From Bradysia coprophila (lineage: Eukaryota > Arthropoda > Insecta > Diptera > Sciaridae), in NCBI RefSeq assembly GCF_014529535.1, contig NW_023503293.1, positions 1,830,507 through 1,894,506 of the forward strand: 64,000 nucleotides of DNA, written 5' to 3'. The notes below the pieces were generated by a model. The model made no database searches and was not told the DNA's origin. It saw only the letters and a program-made list of their open reading frames with translations. Position numbers and translations under genes: made by a program. This document shows positions 11,372 to 22,940 of this stretch, one piece after another. The first letter of the stretch is position 1. Each line of letters opens with the position of its first letter.

Positions 11372-11451
11372 GTAGCGTTTCGGAGATTTTCTCGAGTAAA
11401 ATAATTCATAATGTAGAATTATTTTACTCGGGAAAATCTCCGAAACGCTAC
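11372..11451. repeat. 35-bp-arm hairpin, one mismatch
   Basis: The left arm (11372-11406) starts GTAGCGTTTCGGAGATTTTC and the right arm (11417-11451) is its reverse complement with a single mismatch. The loop is 10 bases. No coding potential. Arms this similar suggest a young insertion, recent gene conversion or selection on the fold. Confidence 0.85.
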
Positions 11452-11805
11452 ATTAAATATTGTTTTTTTACCTTGTTTGTGTGACGCCATACCAGTCAAA
11501 ATAATTCCAAACCAATTATTACGTAATCGACCAATGGTAGATTAAGATTCTACCATTCATTACCTTTTACTGGATTATTATATTACTTTCGAATGGCACT
11601 CCTTATATGACGGTTACCAATCCGAGTCGAAACCGAGGTTGTGAAACATACAAGAAGCCAGTTCCAACATTCGTCCCATTATTAAGAGTGAGGCATTTTA
11701 CTAAAAAAGATAAAGTTTCGCCCCGTAAAGTTAAGCTATTTACCTCACGTTTTATAGTAAAACTAATGAAGCAAACGAGTTAAATCAATAGAATTAGCAC
11801 ATTGG
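11452..11805. other. AT-rich spacer with a small stem-loop
   Basis: No gene is seen. A small stem-loop, AATGGTAGA...TCTACCATT, sits at about 11532-11556. Confidence 0.4.
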
Positions 11806-11996
11806 ATAATAGTGCATTACTTACCAATGGGGCAAATGATGGAAATGGTACTTCTTTTGTGAAATTCGCCGAGGTCGGTAAACACACAATAAGGACCATT
11901 TCCATCATTTACCCCATTGCCCATTTTATTAAAAAACTTGAGGTAAAGTTTTGGATCCGTGCAGTAAAGTTAACTTTACCTTTCGTTTTTGAATAA
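11806..11996 (+). repeat. Foldback element family A, copy 1
   Basis: It starts ATAATAGTGCATTACTTACC and has an inverted pair AATGGGGCAAATGATGGAAA / TTTCCATCATTTACCCCATT. A second inverted pair, built on GGTAAAG...CTTTACC near GTTTTTGAATA, lies at the right end. A second copy with the same order of blocks lies at 24091-24271. Two independent inverted pairs in a fixed order mark one mobile family rather than chance hairpins. Confidence 0.7.
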
Positions 11997-12927
11997 ATAG
12001 ATGGAACCATAGGGTCTGTGAAAACGTTTTTTCTGCTCTAAAAAAAGAACATTTTAAGAATTTTTTATGCTATGCAAAACTGGGAGAGTAATCAATTCAA
12101 TTTGATTCACTTTGGTTTATTAATTCGGAACAAAAGGATCACTCCTTATACAAATGTTCACAGATAATTCAAAATCAGCAACTTATAAAAAAATACAAGG
12201 AAAAAAAAATAAACAAAACAAACTAATAAACGACAAGAGCCTCAATCAACGAAAAAGGAAAATAAAAGAATAAAGTAAAAGAAAGAAAGATAAATTAATA
12301 AAGCGAAAAAGATTACGAAAACGACGCAAGAACGACTAAAAAACAACATATGAATTCCTCAACAGAACTAACGACCAACAAATGCTTGCATGCTCAAGCA
12401 GTGCTAGAATTTTACTGCACTAATCAATGGAAGTATAATCTATAGATATGGTCTAATGTCAAAATTTGTATGGAGAGGAGGAAATAGCGATTTCATAAAA
12501 AAAAATTAATTGAATGGTGAGTTTGTTTCTATGAAATTTCCTCCGGTTTGTATGGACAGCCCATGCCTGGTTGAGATAATTTCGTATCTGCAATGTCTTC
12601 AATTCTGAACTTATTCGTTTATTGTTTACTGTCAACACTGTTCGTTCACGCATTATTGCAACACCTACAAAAAAAGTCACATTCTCTGTTTATTGTGTTT
12701 TGATGCGTACTTTTAATCATAGCGCTGATAAGTCACAGATGTTTTTTTACATTACATACGTGTTTGCGATTTTATCGTTTTTAATGCAAAATTTTGCTAA
12801 AGAAACTTCAAAACTCAAATCGAAAATATTTGATAAAGACTTGTGATAAATGCTCAATAGACCTCGTTTGTTTGTTATTACCAGTAACATTAAGTGACAT
12901 TAACAATTTCAATATTTTGGTGGCACA
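11997..12927. other. A-rich low-complexity stretch and Ube4A upstream region
   Basis: From about 12160 to 12350 the + strand is strongly A/purine-rich with few thymines (runs such as AAAAGAATAAAGTAAAAGAAA). The rest, up to the Ube4A start, should hold its promoter, but no specific element is clear. Short open frames here are unsupported. Confidence 0.5.
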
Positions 12928-15900
12928 ATGACGTCCGAAGAGGAAAACAATCCATTCAGAGCTCTGATTACGGAAAGTAAAGAAAAAACTGAAATATCAT
13001 CATCATCATCACCTCAAATGCAAATTAACCCTTTAGATAAGAAAATAAACAGTTTGGTTGAAGATGTGTTTAAAATCAGTGTCAACGCGAATCCAATGCG
13101 AAAAGTACAATTGGTTTTCATGGAAGACTTTGCTGAACGATCGAATTGTTGGAGTTTAGACATTCTCAGCGCAGCCCTGTTCGATCGTTTAATGATGGAC
13201 CAGCCACAGGATTTCGTTATACCGAATGATGTGCTTGATGACAATACGAATTACGTTGTGGAGAGTCGTGCGCTGGTGTATCTATTTCAATGTTATGCGA
13301 GGAATGCCAAGAACAATACCCCCAATGACTCAATCAAACTGGACGCATATTCGAAGATCAAAGAGATGATTTTGCTGAATACGGGCACACTGATAAAACA
13401 ACCGGACATAAGAGGACAGTGCATCAGCAGTCAAATCATTCACATTTTTTCGAAGGAAGATGACGAGGTAGTGGGGGAATTCTTATCGGGACTTGTTAAA
13501 GAAGTCTTGAGCGACGGTGATCCTGACAGCTATCAAGCCTTAAAAACGGTATTCGACTCAGTTTTTGCTGATATGAAGCGACGTGTACAAGCTGCAACAT
13601 TAATTACTTTGGAAGGGTGGATCATTCCTTCATTGATGCACTTTGTTAGTGACAAATCAAATCCGAAATTAGCCGAATTTTTGCTGGACAACATAACGCC
13701 AGCAGCACAGGAAAAGTCCTGTCTGTTTTCGGCATCGTTAGTGGGGCAATTGCTACGATTGTCAATTTTGCCTAAAAACGGTGACTTAGACCGTTACGAA
13801 TATTATGACAATCCGCTGGACGCTCAGTCGCAGTCCCTGAATTCATCACTGTACTCGGCTTTGACCAGTCACTTAGATTCGATGCATCGACTGTTTAAAG
13901 GTTTTCTTTTGATTGGAAGCGCAGTGCGAGACAAATTGTTGCAGTGGTTCGGTAATTGCTTGCATGTGAATGCGCCCAGGGGTCAAATTTGGAATCCGAT
14001 GATGGCTGGAAACCTATCGATTGTCAATCAACCATACACCGCACCCGATTCATTCATGATTGGCCTAACCGGAGTGTTGTTGAGATTGTGTCAGCCACTG
14101 TTCCGGCCGAACCTTAAAGTTCTACTAGTTGACCCGACGTACTGTGCAGCCAAAACTGGTGATCAGGCAGTACACATGATAGACATAAACAAGGAGACAT
14201 GCCTGCTGCCGTCAACCGAAAACGAAGAGCGAATCACATCTGAAACGTACAATTTCATAACCGAATGTTTTTACATGACCCACAAGGCCATTGACCTGAG
14301 TTATCGCATTTGTATTGAGAAATTTTTCAAAATGAATCGACAAGTTGCACGGCTACAAAATGAATACCAAGCGGCACTGGCATCGGGTAGCACACCGGAC
14401 TCGCTGGTTGTGGACCAATTCAAGAGCGAAATGAAACGATTTTTGAGTCTGCAGAATACCTTGATCGAACCCTTCAACGATTCGTTGCTGTTACATTTTT
14501 ACGAAGCCACTGCAATTTGGTTGGCACAAATCGCGGGCATGGACTCTGTCTCGTCCGATAAAGGATTTGCTCCACAAACTGCTCACCCTATTGATTTACC
14601 TCTCACGAAACCACCGTCCGTGTTTCTGAAATCGATTCCCGAATTCCTACTGGAGAACATTGTGGTTTACTTGACGTTTATTCGACACTTTGAATCACAG
14701 GCCATCGACACTGACCTCAAAGCTCAGAATGCGCTTTTCACATTGATTTTGATTTTCATTGGTGATTCAAACCGTGTACGAAATCCTCACCTACGAGCTA
14801 GACTGGCCGAAGCTCTCGAAAGTTTAATTCCCCAATCGAAACCAGGTGTCAGCATGTTTCGAACCAGTTGGAAATCGGCGTTGTTCACCAGTCATCCGCA
14901 TCGTCTGGAAATTGTGCGAAATTTATTGAACGTGTTCGTTGGCATAGAAGTTACCGGGCAGTCTGTAGCATTCGAACAAAAATTTAATTACCGCCGACCA
15001 ATGTACATTATAATGGAATATCTGTGGAGCATGGACGAACAAAAGGAGTGCTTTAAGGCGTTGGCATTGGAGGCCGAACAGAATATGGACGCCGTGGATC
15101 CGCCAATATTTTTACGATTCATTAATTTACTAATAAACGATGCAATCTATCTACTCGACGAATCGCTGTCGAATTTACAGCAAATCCGTACGTTACAGCA
15201 CGCCCGAGACAGTGGCGAATGGAATTCACTGCCGGCGACTGAGCGAAATCAAAATGTGAGAAACTTGGAGCATCTGGGAATGATTGCGAAATTTGATAAC
15301 ATTATGGGCAAAGACACGATCAACATCCTGAAACTGTTAACGTCGGAGATTAACGGTACCTTCTGTGCACCATCAATGGTTGATCGTGTGGCAGCAATGT
15401 TGAACTATTTCCTGTTGAATTTGACCGGACCGAATAATAGAAATTTCAATGTAAGATCAGATTGGATGTGAATTCAGTCCCTTTTCACACACACCGCTCT
15501 GTTTCCTTTGTCACAGGTTCGAGATAAAAAGGAATTTCAATTTGATCCGGCGAATACGGTCCTGGAAATTTGTCGAATCTATACAAATCTACAAAACAGC
15601 AGAGCCTTCTGTTTAGCGGTTTCGCAGGACGGCCGATCGTACAGTCAAAAACTATTTGAATATGCCGAGCAGGTGTTAGGTGAGACCCAACCGACTCTGT
15701 TCGCATTTGTTCGAATTTAATTTTTAATTTTTCAAACAAACAGTACGAATTGGTGGCGGGCAGCTGATAGGTGAAATAAGTGACTTTGCGTTGAATGTCC
15801 ACCGATTGGAGCAAGAAGAAAAAGCTCATCAAGAAGCCTTAACCGACGCACCAGATGAATTCCTGGATCCAATAATGTCTACCCTTATGCTAGATCCAGT

Positions 15901-16166
15901 CATCTTGCCCAGTTCGAAAGTTACTGTCGATAGAGCCACCATTGCAAGACATTTGCTTTCAGATCAGTCGGATATGTTTAATCGTGAGTGGAATTTCGTT
16001 GTTGTTGTTTAGGCAAATAAATATATTCAAACGATCTTCGAATACAGGTGCGCCATTGACAATGGATCAAGTGATGCCAAACACGGAACTAAAGGCGCAA
16101 ATCGACGCATGGGTCAAAGAGAAACTAGCTGCATATAATGCGAACACCAGCAAAGAGAATAATTAA
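12928..16166 (+). CDS. Ube4A: Ubiquitin conjugation factor E4 A (UFD2-type U-box ligase)
   Basis: Four exons (12928-15450, 15517-15679, 15744-15983, 16048-16166) join in phase to give 1014 aa, close to animal UBE4A. E4/U-box ligases extend ubiquitin chains on substrates already tagged, feeding them to the proteasome. The long first exon carries the Ufd2 core: [20 protein letters not shown] followed by [12 protein letters not shown], then [16 protein letters not shown], and [18 protein letters not shown]. The core ends with [11 protein letters not shown]. The C-terminal U-box (about 932-1006) reads [20 protein letters not shown], then [15 protein letters not shown] and [15 protein letters not shown]. 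The splice at FN|R within the U-box restores the conserved FNRAPLT. AATAAA lies at 16367-16372. UBE4A is favoured over UBE4B by the '[19 protein letters not shown]' form of the U-box. No defect is seen. Confidence 0.93.
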
Positions 16167-16366
16167 CGTTCGTTTACCTGTTACCAATTTGAATTCAGTT
16201 TTAATTTTTTTACATTGAAATCATCACAAATTTACCACATTCCTTCCGCATTCATTTACATTCTTAGTTGAAAAAATTCTGTCAACTTTACCTATTCCTT
16301 TCTGATGGTATAATACGTACACAACATAATCATTCGAGATGCAAATAATGTCAATGTAAATGTCTC

Positions 16367-16372
16367 AATAAA
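16367..16372 (+). terminator. Polyadenylation signal of Ube4A
   Basis: AATAAA lies about 200 bases after the Ube4A stop codon, in AT-rich sequence. Confidence 0.55.
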
Positions 16373-16592
16373 TGTTATATTACACAAGAGTATCAATCAG
16401 TTTAACGACTTTTTTGATTATTGGATGATAGTAAAAGATGTTGATGATAAAGCTGATGGATCAATCATTTCATATATTGCAGTCGCAGGGATGCATGCGA
16501 AATTCTCGCTAAAAAAGATGGAAAATAGTACATTTCGTACCTAGGATTATTCGATTCCTCTCACATGCTAAAATAGTACATTACTATGCAAG

Positions 16593-16694
16593 GGAAGTAA
16601 AGTGATATCTCGTATCCAGATGAGAAAAAGTATCCGAGGGCGGCAGCCCGAGGTACTTTTACTCATCGTGATACGAGATATCACTTTATTTTCC
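16593..16694. repeat. Hairpin family B, copy 1
   Basis: Arms of about 45 bases meet near 16644. The outer part, AAAGTGATATCTCGTATC, pairs exactly with GATACGAGATATCACTTT. A central GAGGGCGGCAGCCCGAGG turn joins the arms. A related but asymmetrically decayed copy is at 23697-23784, with the same ACTTTTACTCATCGTGATAC right arm. Confidence 0.75.
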
Positions 16695-16786
16695 GTGTGT
16701 AGTACGACGTTTTACTATGCGAGTGATGTAAAGGTTATTGCCTATACATGTAATAGCCTTGTTACATGCACCAGCATAGTAAAGAC

Positions 16787-17613
16787 TTTTATTGCTTGCC
16801 CCAAGCGAAAATTGATTCTTACATATCAATTTGGCCCCAGCGAAAATGGTCGATTACATGAGGGATATTTGTGTGACACTATCGTCAAGGAATCTCTATT
16901 TTCGCGGGGAGCACAGTCATTCACGTAAAACGAGTTTTCGCGGGGTGCAGCCAGATGAAGGAGAACGCATCATCTGAAATATTTAATGCCTTCCAACAGA
17001 AAAAAAGAAAATAATTATTGATGTTTTGTGTTTTTGAACACAAATTTTCCAGTGGCGTGAGTTGAATGTCGCAAAAGCATTTGAATTATTTCGAAAAGAA
17101 AATCACAAAACTGAAAGTGTCAGCCATTTTTTGCTCCAGCAATAAATTCAATGTTTGTAATGAACACATGGCAAACACTTTTAGTTGCGTATTTTTCACT
17201 TATATTCGAGAACACTAAACACTTTGCTTATGTTAGACATTATTCACTTCACTTCACTGCAAAATTTTTATTCTAAATAACGAAAACAACAAAATTAATG
17301 CATTATCCTGAAACGGAAAAACAATTCAGTGACAAGCCGACTGTTGTGACCGTTGTGACGTGTATTGAGATTAATGCTGTAACAATACCAACATAACATT
17401 AGTGTTGTTTTCGGGATTTTTTTCTTCGTAGACGTGTGAGCCAATTTCGGAGGGTTCGGCGGTATACTAGATTCGTTTGCAAATGTTTTACTTATCACAC
17501 CAACAATTTTGATTTGTTGGTTTTGTTTACGGATATATTTGCATTAAGTTTTTGTTACTGCGTTAAGGAATTGATATGTAAGAATCAATTTTCGCATGGG
17601 CAAGCAATAAAAT
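16787..17613. repeat. Element bounded by about 45-bp inverted repeats
   Basis: TTTATTGCTTGCCCCAAGCG at 16787 and the continuation AAAATTGATTCTTACATATC are repeated in reverse complement at 17569-17613 with two or three mismatches. The interior (about 740 bp) is AT-rich with no supported gene. Spacing and arms fit a non-autonomous TIR transposon. I could not define a target duplication. A TA-flanked element abuts its right end. Confidence 0.6.
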
Positions 17614-17619
17614 AGAATA

Positions 17620-17846
17620 CAGTGCACCCTGCTGCAATGATTCATTACATGGTGGAACAATTTTGAAACTCGCAACTCACGCGTGTGTGTTTAAGCGCCT
17701 CGGTTTGAAAACTGTTATTTTGACAAGGGTAGAGTTTGCATATCCGAGCCGAAGGCGAGGTATGTAACTACCCGCACACACTTGTGAGTTGATCGTATCT
17801 CAAAATTGTTCCCCCATGTAATGAATCATTTTCGCAGCCTGCACTG
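17620..17846. mobile_element. Tc1/mariner-like miniature element with TA target duplication
   Basis: The element starts CAGTGCACCCTGCTGCAATG and ends with the imperfect complement ending GCAGCCTGCACTG. It is flanked on both sides by TA (17618-17619 and 17847-17848). The inverted arms run about 70 bases at roughly 80% identity and share ATGATTCATTACATGG and GAACAATTTTGA. No transposase fits in 227 bp, so it would be mobilised in trans. The TA duplication and terminal CAGTG fit the Tc1/mariner superfamily. Two-base duplications are weak evidence alone, so the superfamily is an inference. Confidence 0.7.
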
Positions 17847-17848
17847 TA

Positions 17849-18005
17849 ACCTACTATTAGTCCGTGGTACGAATAGTATTTTCATATTGGACAGAGTAAA
17901 AGTGCGACGAAGTCCTCTTTAAGGTTCCTTAACACATTATATGGCATCATTTCATCATAATTTTTGGATAATGTTGACAAATAATATTGTTTGTCAATCA
18001 TCTCG
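17849..18005. other. AT-rich spacer
   Basis: No gene or clear repeat is seen in this short stretch between two mobile elements. Confidence 0.5.
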
Positions 18006-19675
18006 GTGGGACTAAACCTACCTTGCCCGTTTCTCTTCTATATACTCATTAAAGAGTATAACCTGAAGTGAATCATAATTTGCCGATCCATGAAGCAATT
18101 GTCTTCTTATCGTCTTTTCTACCTCTTAACACATTCATTCCTGAACCCAATACCACATCTGTATATAGAAATACAGTTAAAACAATGCTCTGATCTGATA
18201 CATCTCGCAATGAGAATGGGCTTTTTTACCTGTCGTCTTAAGAAAGACGCACAGGGGTTTAGGTGTGTTTGGGACTAAACCTAAAGACGTTTGCTGGAGG
18301 TATCAGCTGTCGTCGCGACGGGCGTTGTGAAGGCTGTCGATTGCCCAGCGGAATTTTCTTTTCGTTGATTTTCGGTCATCTCAGTACACTCGCGACATGC
18401 CTTGTTCTAAATGAAGTATGGGCATCACACATACCTTGTTCTAAGAGAAGTATGGGTAACGCGACATACTTTAGTCTTTCGAAAAAGACGGGTGACACTA
18501 CGCAGCTTGTTCTGTTTAAGAATTGGCATCACGACATACCTTGTTCTAAGTGAAGGATGGGTAACACAACATACCTGTTCCTTTAAAAGAATGGGTAACA
18601 CTGCTACACGCTTTGTTCTAAGTGAAGGATGGGCATCACCACATACCCTATTCCATGTGAAAGATGGGTTATACACGATATATTTTCAGATTTTACCATT
18701 TAGGTCACGATACTTACAAAGAAAATGAACATGATTGCGAAAGTTCCGCACTGGGAGTCTTTGGGTCTTCGAGATTTAGTGGCTTTTTGTTTTTTTCGCG
18801 TTTTAGTGACCTTTTGTTTAATTGTGCTGCTAGTGGCATTGTTTCTTTTTCTTTTGTCTTAGTGTGAATGTTTTTTGTTTTCTTGTTGTGAGAATTGAGG
18901 TGAAAGTGATGTGAAATGGATGAGGTGCCGGATGATGTGTGAACGAGTGAATGTATGTTCAAGGTCAGATCCTTATTCTTTGTAATATTTTAAATTTTTA
19001 TAGTTTTTCAATAAAATGTTGGGTATTGGTTCTCAAACGATTGGTGACTATTGTTACGTTTACTGATCTTGTGTTTTTCTAATCGTGCGTTTTCCTTTGA
19101 GTGACAGTAAATTGAAAAACTACCACACATTGTCGTCCCTGATGAGTTCCCCAATGTGTTTGTCTTCACTTTACATTTCACGGGAATTGTAAAGATGAAC
19201 TCCGAAGTTTTTGAATTTAACGGAACGAAACGGTGTCTCTAGGTACTCTAGGGATAAACGAGACTCGGACGATTTTTTGTTTTTTGTTTAATTTGCTCTT
19301 GCGTTTTTACGCGGATTTGCCTGTAATTGGACTTAGAATATGGCCCTTCTTTCGTGGTATTTATTGTTCTGTTTTAGCTCGGTTGAAGTCTTGAATGTGG
19401 TGAAAAACTGACGCTGAGACTCTGAGTGAACGATGGATCAATGGATCAATGGACGAAATTTCTTTTCTTGCACAGATAATCCGTAGACCCTCTAAACTCC
19501 TGTGCGTCTTTCGTTCTTAAGACGACAAATGTGGTATTGGGTTCAGGAATGAATGTGTTAAGAGGTAGAAAAGACGAGAAGGAGACGATTGCTTCATAGA
19601 TCGGCGAGTTATGATTCACTTCAATGAGTATATAGAAGAGAAACGGGCAATGTAGGTTTAGTCCCAAACACACCA
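18006..19675. mobile_element. Foldback-type element with long inverted ends
   Basis: The left end (from GGACTAAACCTACCTTGCCC) and the right end (19489-19675) are inverted copies of about 190 bases. They share CCGTTTCTCTTCTATATACT, TCGTCTTTTCTACCTCTTAA, CACATTCATTCCTGAACCCA and CGTCTTAAGA...GACGCACAGG. The left arm carries an extra segment of about 70 bases (about 18170-18235) absent from the right arm. Inside are a 36-bp tandem array and a long T-rich stretch with no transposase. Long TIRs with internal tandem repeats fit Foldback-like elements. No clear target duplication is seen. Confidence 0.7.
18387..18674 (+). repeat. Tandem array, about eight diverged 36-bp units
   Basis: Each unit follows the plan CGACATACCTTGTTCTAAGT-GAAGGATGGGTAACA. 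About eight copies vary by substitutions and small indels. Because the period is close to a multiple of three, frames stay open on both strands over the array. This explains three overlapping apparent ORFs, which should not be called genes. The array lies within the foldback element at 18006-19675. Confidence 0.75.
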
Positions 19676-21099
19676 AGTAATCGGTTTTTCGGTAAAATAA
19701 TATTCCCAGTATCCAACGGCAAAAACGACACAAATCAACTCAAAATAGATTCTAATTCATGAAGTAAGTATGTCACATTGTAACATTTAAGTCAAATAAA
19801 CTTTTTACGGCCCGAAAAATTTGGTACGTTCTACTGTGATTTTCAAACAAAAATTTTAGTACAATTTCAAATTTCATAATAAAATGCATTAAAAAGTACC
19901 AAATTTTTTGCCAACTAAAAAATGACGATTGACGTATGGTCCTGATATAACCTTGGCCAAATCATACAATCCGGAGCGCATCCGACATATCCGACATAAC
20001 GCTATTTTTATCGTCATTTTTTGATATATTGACGTAACGTTACAATAACGATTAATTTGTAACGTTACTTTCAGAACAGGTGTTACTTTAGAGGCAAGTA
20101 GATTTTTTCTATATGTATATTGGCCTAACACTTAGGTGCTGGATTTAAACATTTAATATGAGAAGGATAACTTTCATCCTTTTGCCATAGATATGCCATG
20201 TGCGATTGTATCAAACAATAACTAGATACTGTTAACAAATGGAGTGACAGATTCAAAGAGCAATTTCTGCTAATTTCAAAGTTTATTCAAATATTTAGCG
20301 GATAAATTATCTTATTGGATCGACAAGTGCACTATAAGCCATTTCACGGTAAGTTCATTAAAAAGGTGCAGAATTCCGAGAAACGTTTATATTTCCATGA
20401 TTCATTGTGCAATACGTAACTAGAAAAAACATTCGTAGGGCCTGGTCGACAACAACAAAAAAAGGAGTCATAAAGAAATGGTAAACTATAATGGATTGTA
20501 AAACAAATTTCAAGTGGGTAGACTATCTCCCTTCTTTGTAAATGATTTTTTTTTAGAAAAAGAATTAACACAAGCAAATCTTGATAACTTTGTTATTGTT
20601 ATCAATTTATGATCTTAAAAAACCCAATACCTTCTCTGTCAACTGCTTTCAATAAAATGCATACATTCTTCGACAGCATGTACGCAGGGAAAAAAATGTA
20701 GAGAAACTAAAAAAAAAAAAAACGAGAGGACGCACAGTCATTATAATTCGTTAATCTTACGTTAAGACCATAAACTTTGAAAGAGAGATTATTTTAAAGA
20801 CCCAATAAAAATATATATGCGCATACAGGAAGTACCGGTACTTTCACACAATTCATTCATAAACATTTTCACAAGCACTTCTAGTAGGTGTAATGTTGAT
20901 AAGTATACGTCACAGGTCACAGATATTATTCCCTTGACTGAAAGTCAGGGTCTTATGAAAGAAAATACCCTTAAATGTCCGTAACGCTAAGTTCACTTTG
21001 ATATTTTGAAAATGTTCTACATTGGCAAAAAACGTTAAATACAGAAAACGTCCGTACACTTGCGGACTCGATAACTCAAGTAATTCTTTACCGATTTGC
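19676..21099. other. Intergenic sequence, no gene or clear repeat seen
   Basis: AT-rich sequence with short unsupported frames and homopolymer A and T runs. Nothing in it could be assigned. Confidence 0.5.
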
Positions 21100-22830
21100 A
21101 AAATTTTGGTTTTAATCGACGGAGAATGAAAATCATGAGGTTAAGTTCGTAGATGGGCAATATTGGGGTAATGAGATGGGAGTAATTCTTAAGAGAATTT
21201 TTTACTTGTTACCGCGATAGCTTCCATAATTCTTATCCGATTTTCAAAGATTTTGTCTAAATCGACGAAGATTGAAACTCTTGAGGCTGAGTTTGCAGAT
21301 GGATAATGTTCGAACAACGATATGAGAGAAATTCTACACAGACGCTTTCTCTTGTTACCACGCGATAACTTGAGTAATTTTTACCCGATTTTCAATTTTT
21401 TTGTTTTAATTGAGAGAGAATGATATTGAAGTAGTGAGTTTGGAGTAATTGTAAACATAACTTGTTATACCACGACATTTTTGCAACGGATTTCCAGAAA
21501 AATTTCTTATCTGACGAGTTGTGAAATTCTGGATTTCTGGTCTAACAATTAAGAAGTACTTCCCAAAAGAGTTTTTGCTTGCTTGCTTGAGAAACCGATA
21601 GCTCGAGTAATTCTCAGAGGCTTCAAAAATCAATTTCGACCAGTAGCATAATTCATGTGGTTAAACTCGAACATTGGAATTTAATTGGACTAGTAATCTG
21701 GGATATACGACAATTTGTGCGTGAAATCCGAATTTTTTTCGTTCCTAAAATGTTTGAACGAGTGTGAACTTTGCGGCCAGAGCGAAGCGAGGGCCGTAAT
21801 TCACACGAGTTATATTTTTTCAAGAGGTAGGCAGGAAATACGCCAATTTTAGTAGACTATATAGGAGACTCATATTAGCTGTTAAACGTACCTCGCTGGA
21901 CCTTCCACTCATGGCGCATGTTTTCTGTTATTTGACACTCATAGCGCTTTTTAGGAGACAATATAAAAGACTCGTAATAGAGTAAAATAGTAAAACATCG
22001 CTCGCTGGGCCAGCAACTCATAGCTCTTTTTTTTCTGCAGAAAATTAAATTAAATTTGAGTAAAATGAAGCATGTGATGGCTGCTGTTTTCTAAATAAAA
22101 GAGACATTGATTTTTCATGTGAATATAATTTTGTGATCGTTGTTACAAGATATGGGAGAAATTATACTCAGACGCTTTTCCTTGTTATCGTGATAACTTC
22201 AGTAATTTCTACCCGATTTTAAGTTTGTAGATGGATAATATTGGAGTAGTGATGTTGGATTATAATTGTAAAAAAAAAATTATTCGACGAGTAAGTGAAT
22301 CTGGATTTCTGGTTGAACAATCTAGAAGTCTAGAACAATCTTGCTTGCTTGATAACACGATAACTCGAGTAATTCTCAGAGGCTTCAAAAATCGCAGATT
22401 TGAAAATATTAAGTGTTTTCGACCAGTATCGTAATTCATGTGGTTAAATTCGAACATTGGACTTTATTGGATTGGTAATCTGCGATATACGACAATTTTT
22501 GCGTGAAATCGTGTTCTTAAAAGAAATTTTTTCGTTCCTAAAGTGTTTGCACGAGTGTGAATTTTGCCAGAGCGAAGCGAGGGCCGTAATTCACATGAGT
22601 TATTTTTTTTTTTTCAAGAGGTAGGCAAGAAATGCGCCACCTGTTCACCGCTTTTAGTAGGCTATATAGAAGACTCATATTAGGAGTAAGACATCGCTCG
22701 CTGGACCTTCAACTCATAGCTCTTTTTGTTTCTTCAGGAAATTAAATAAATATAAGTAAAATGAAGCATGCGATGACTGATGTTTTCTTAATAAAAGAGA
22801 CATCCCCTTTTCGTGTGACTTTAATTTTGT
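21100..22830 (+). repeat. Two diverged direct copies of a roughly 650-bp repeat
   Basis: About 21350-22010 and 22140-22740 share the same order of blocks. These are CTCGAGTAATTCTCAGAGGC, TTCAAAAATC, AATTCATGTGGTTAAA, GATATACGACAATTT, AGAGCGAAGCGAGGGCCGTA and TTTTTCAAGAGGTAGGCA. Identity looks to be around 80%. Each copy contains a small GTGTGAA...TTCACA stem around GAGCGAAGCGAG. A 'CGATAACTTGAGTAA' preamble is also repeated at 21230-21380 and resembles 58890-58960. No ORF is conserved between copies, so this is a non-coding dispersed repeat that landed twice or was duplicated. Confidence 0.7.
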
Positions 22831-22940
22831 GATCTCAAAAACACCACCTCATTTTAAAATGGTTAGAAAACTAAGACTGGAATTATAGAAGAAAAAAAAC
22901 AGTCAAGGGATCTGACCCACCCAAGAAGTGGGGCCTAGTG

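Noticed and set aside
16602-16928. 108-codon frame
   Set aside because: It crosses hairpin family B and the left TIR of the 16787 element, with no recognisable protein features.
18263-18728. Overlapping open frames on both strands (96, 105 and 83 codons)
   Set aside because: They coincide with the 36-bp tandem array. A period divisible by three keeps frames open, and no family features are seen.
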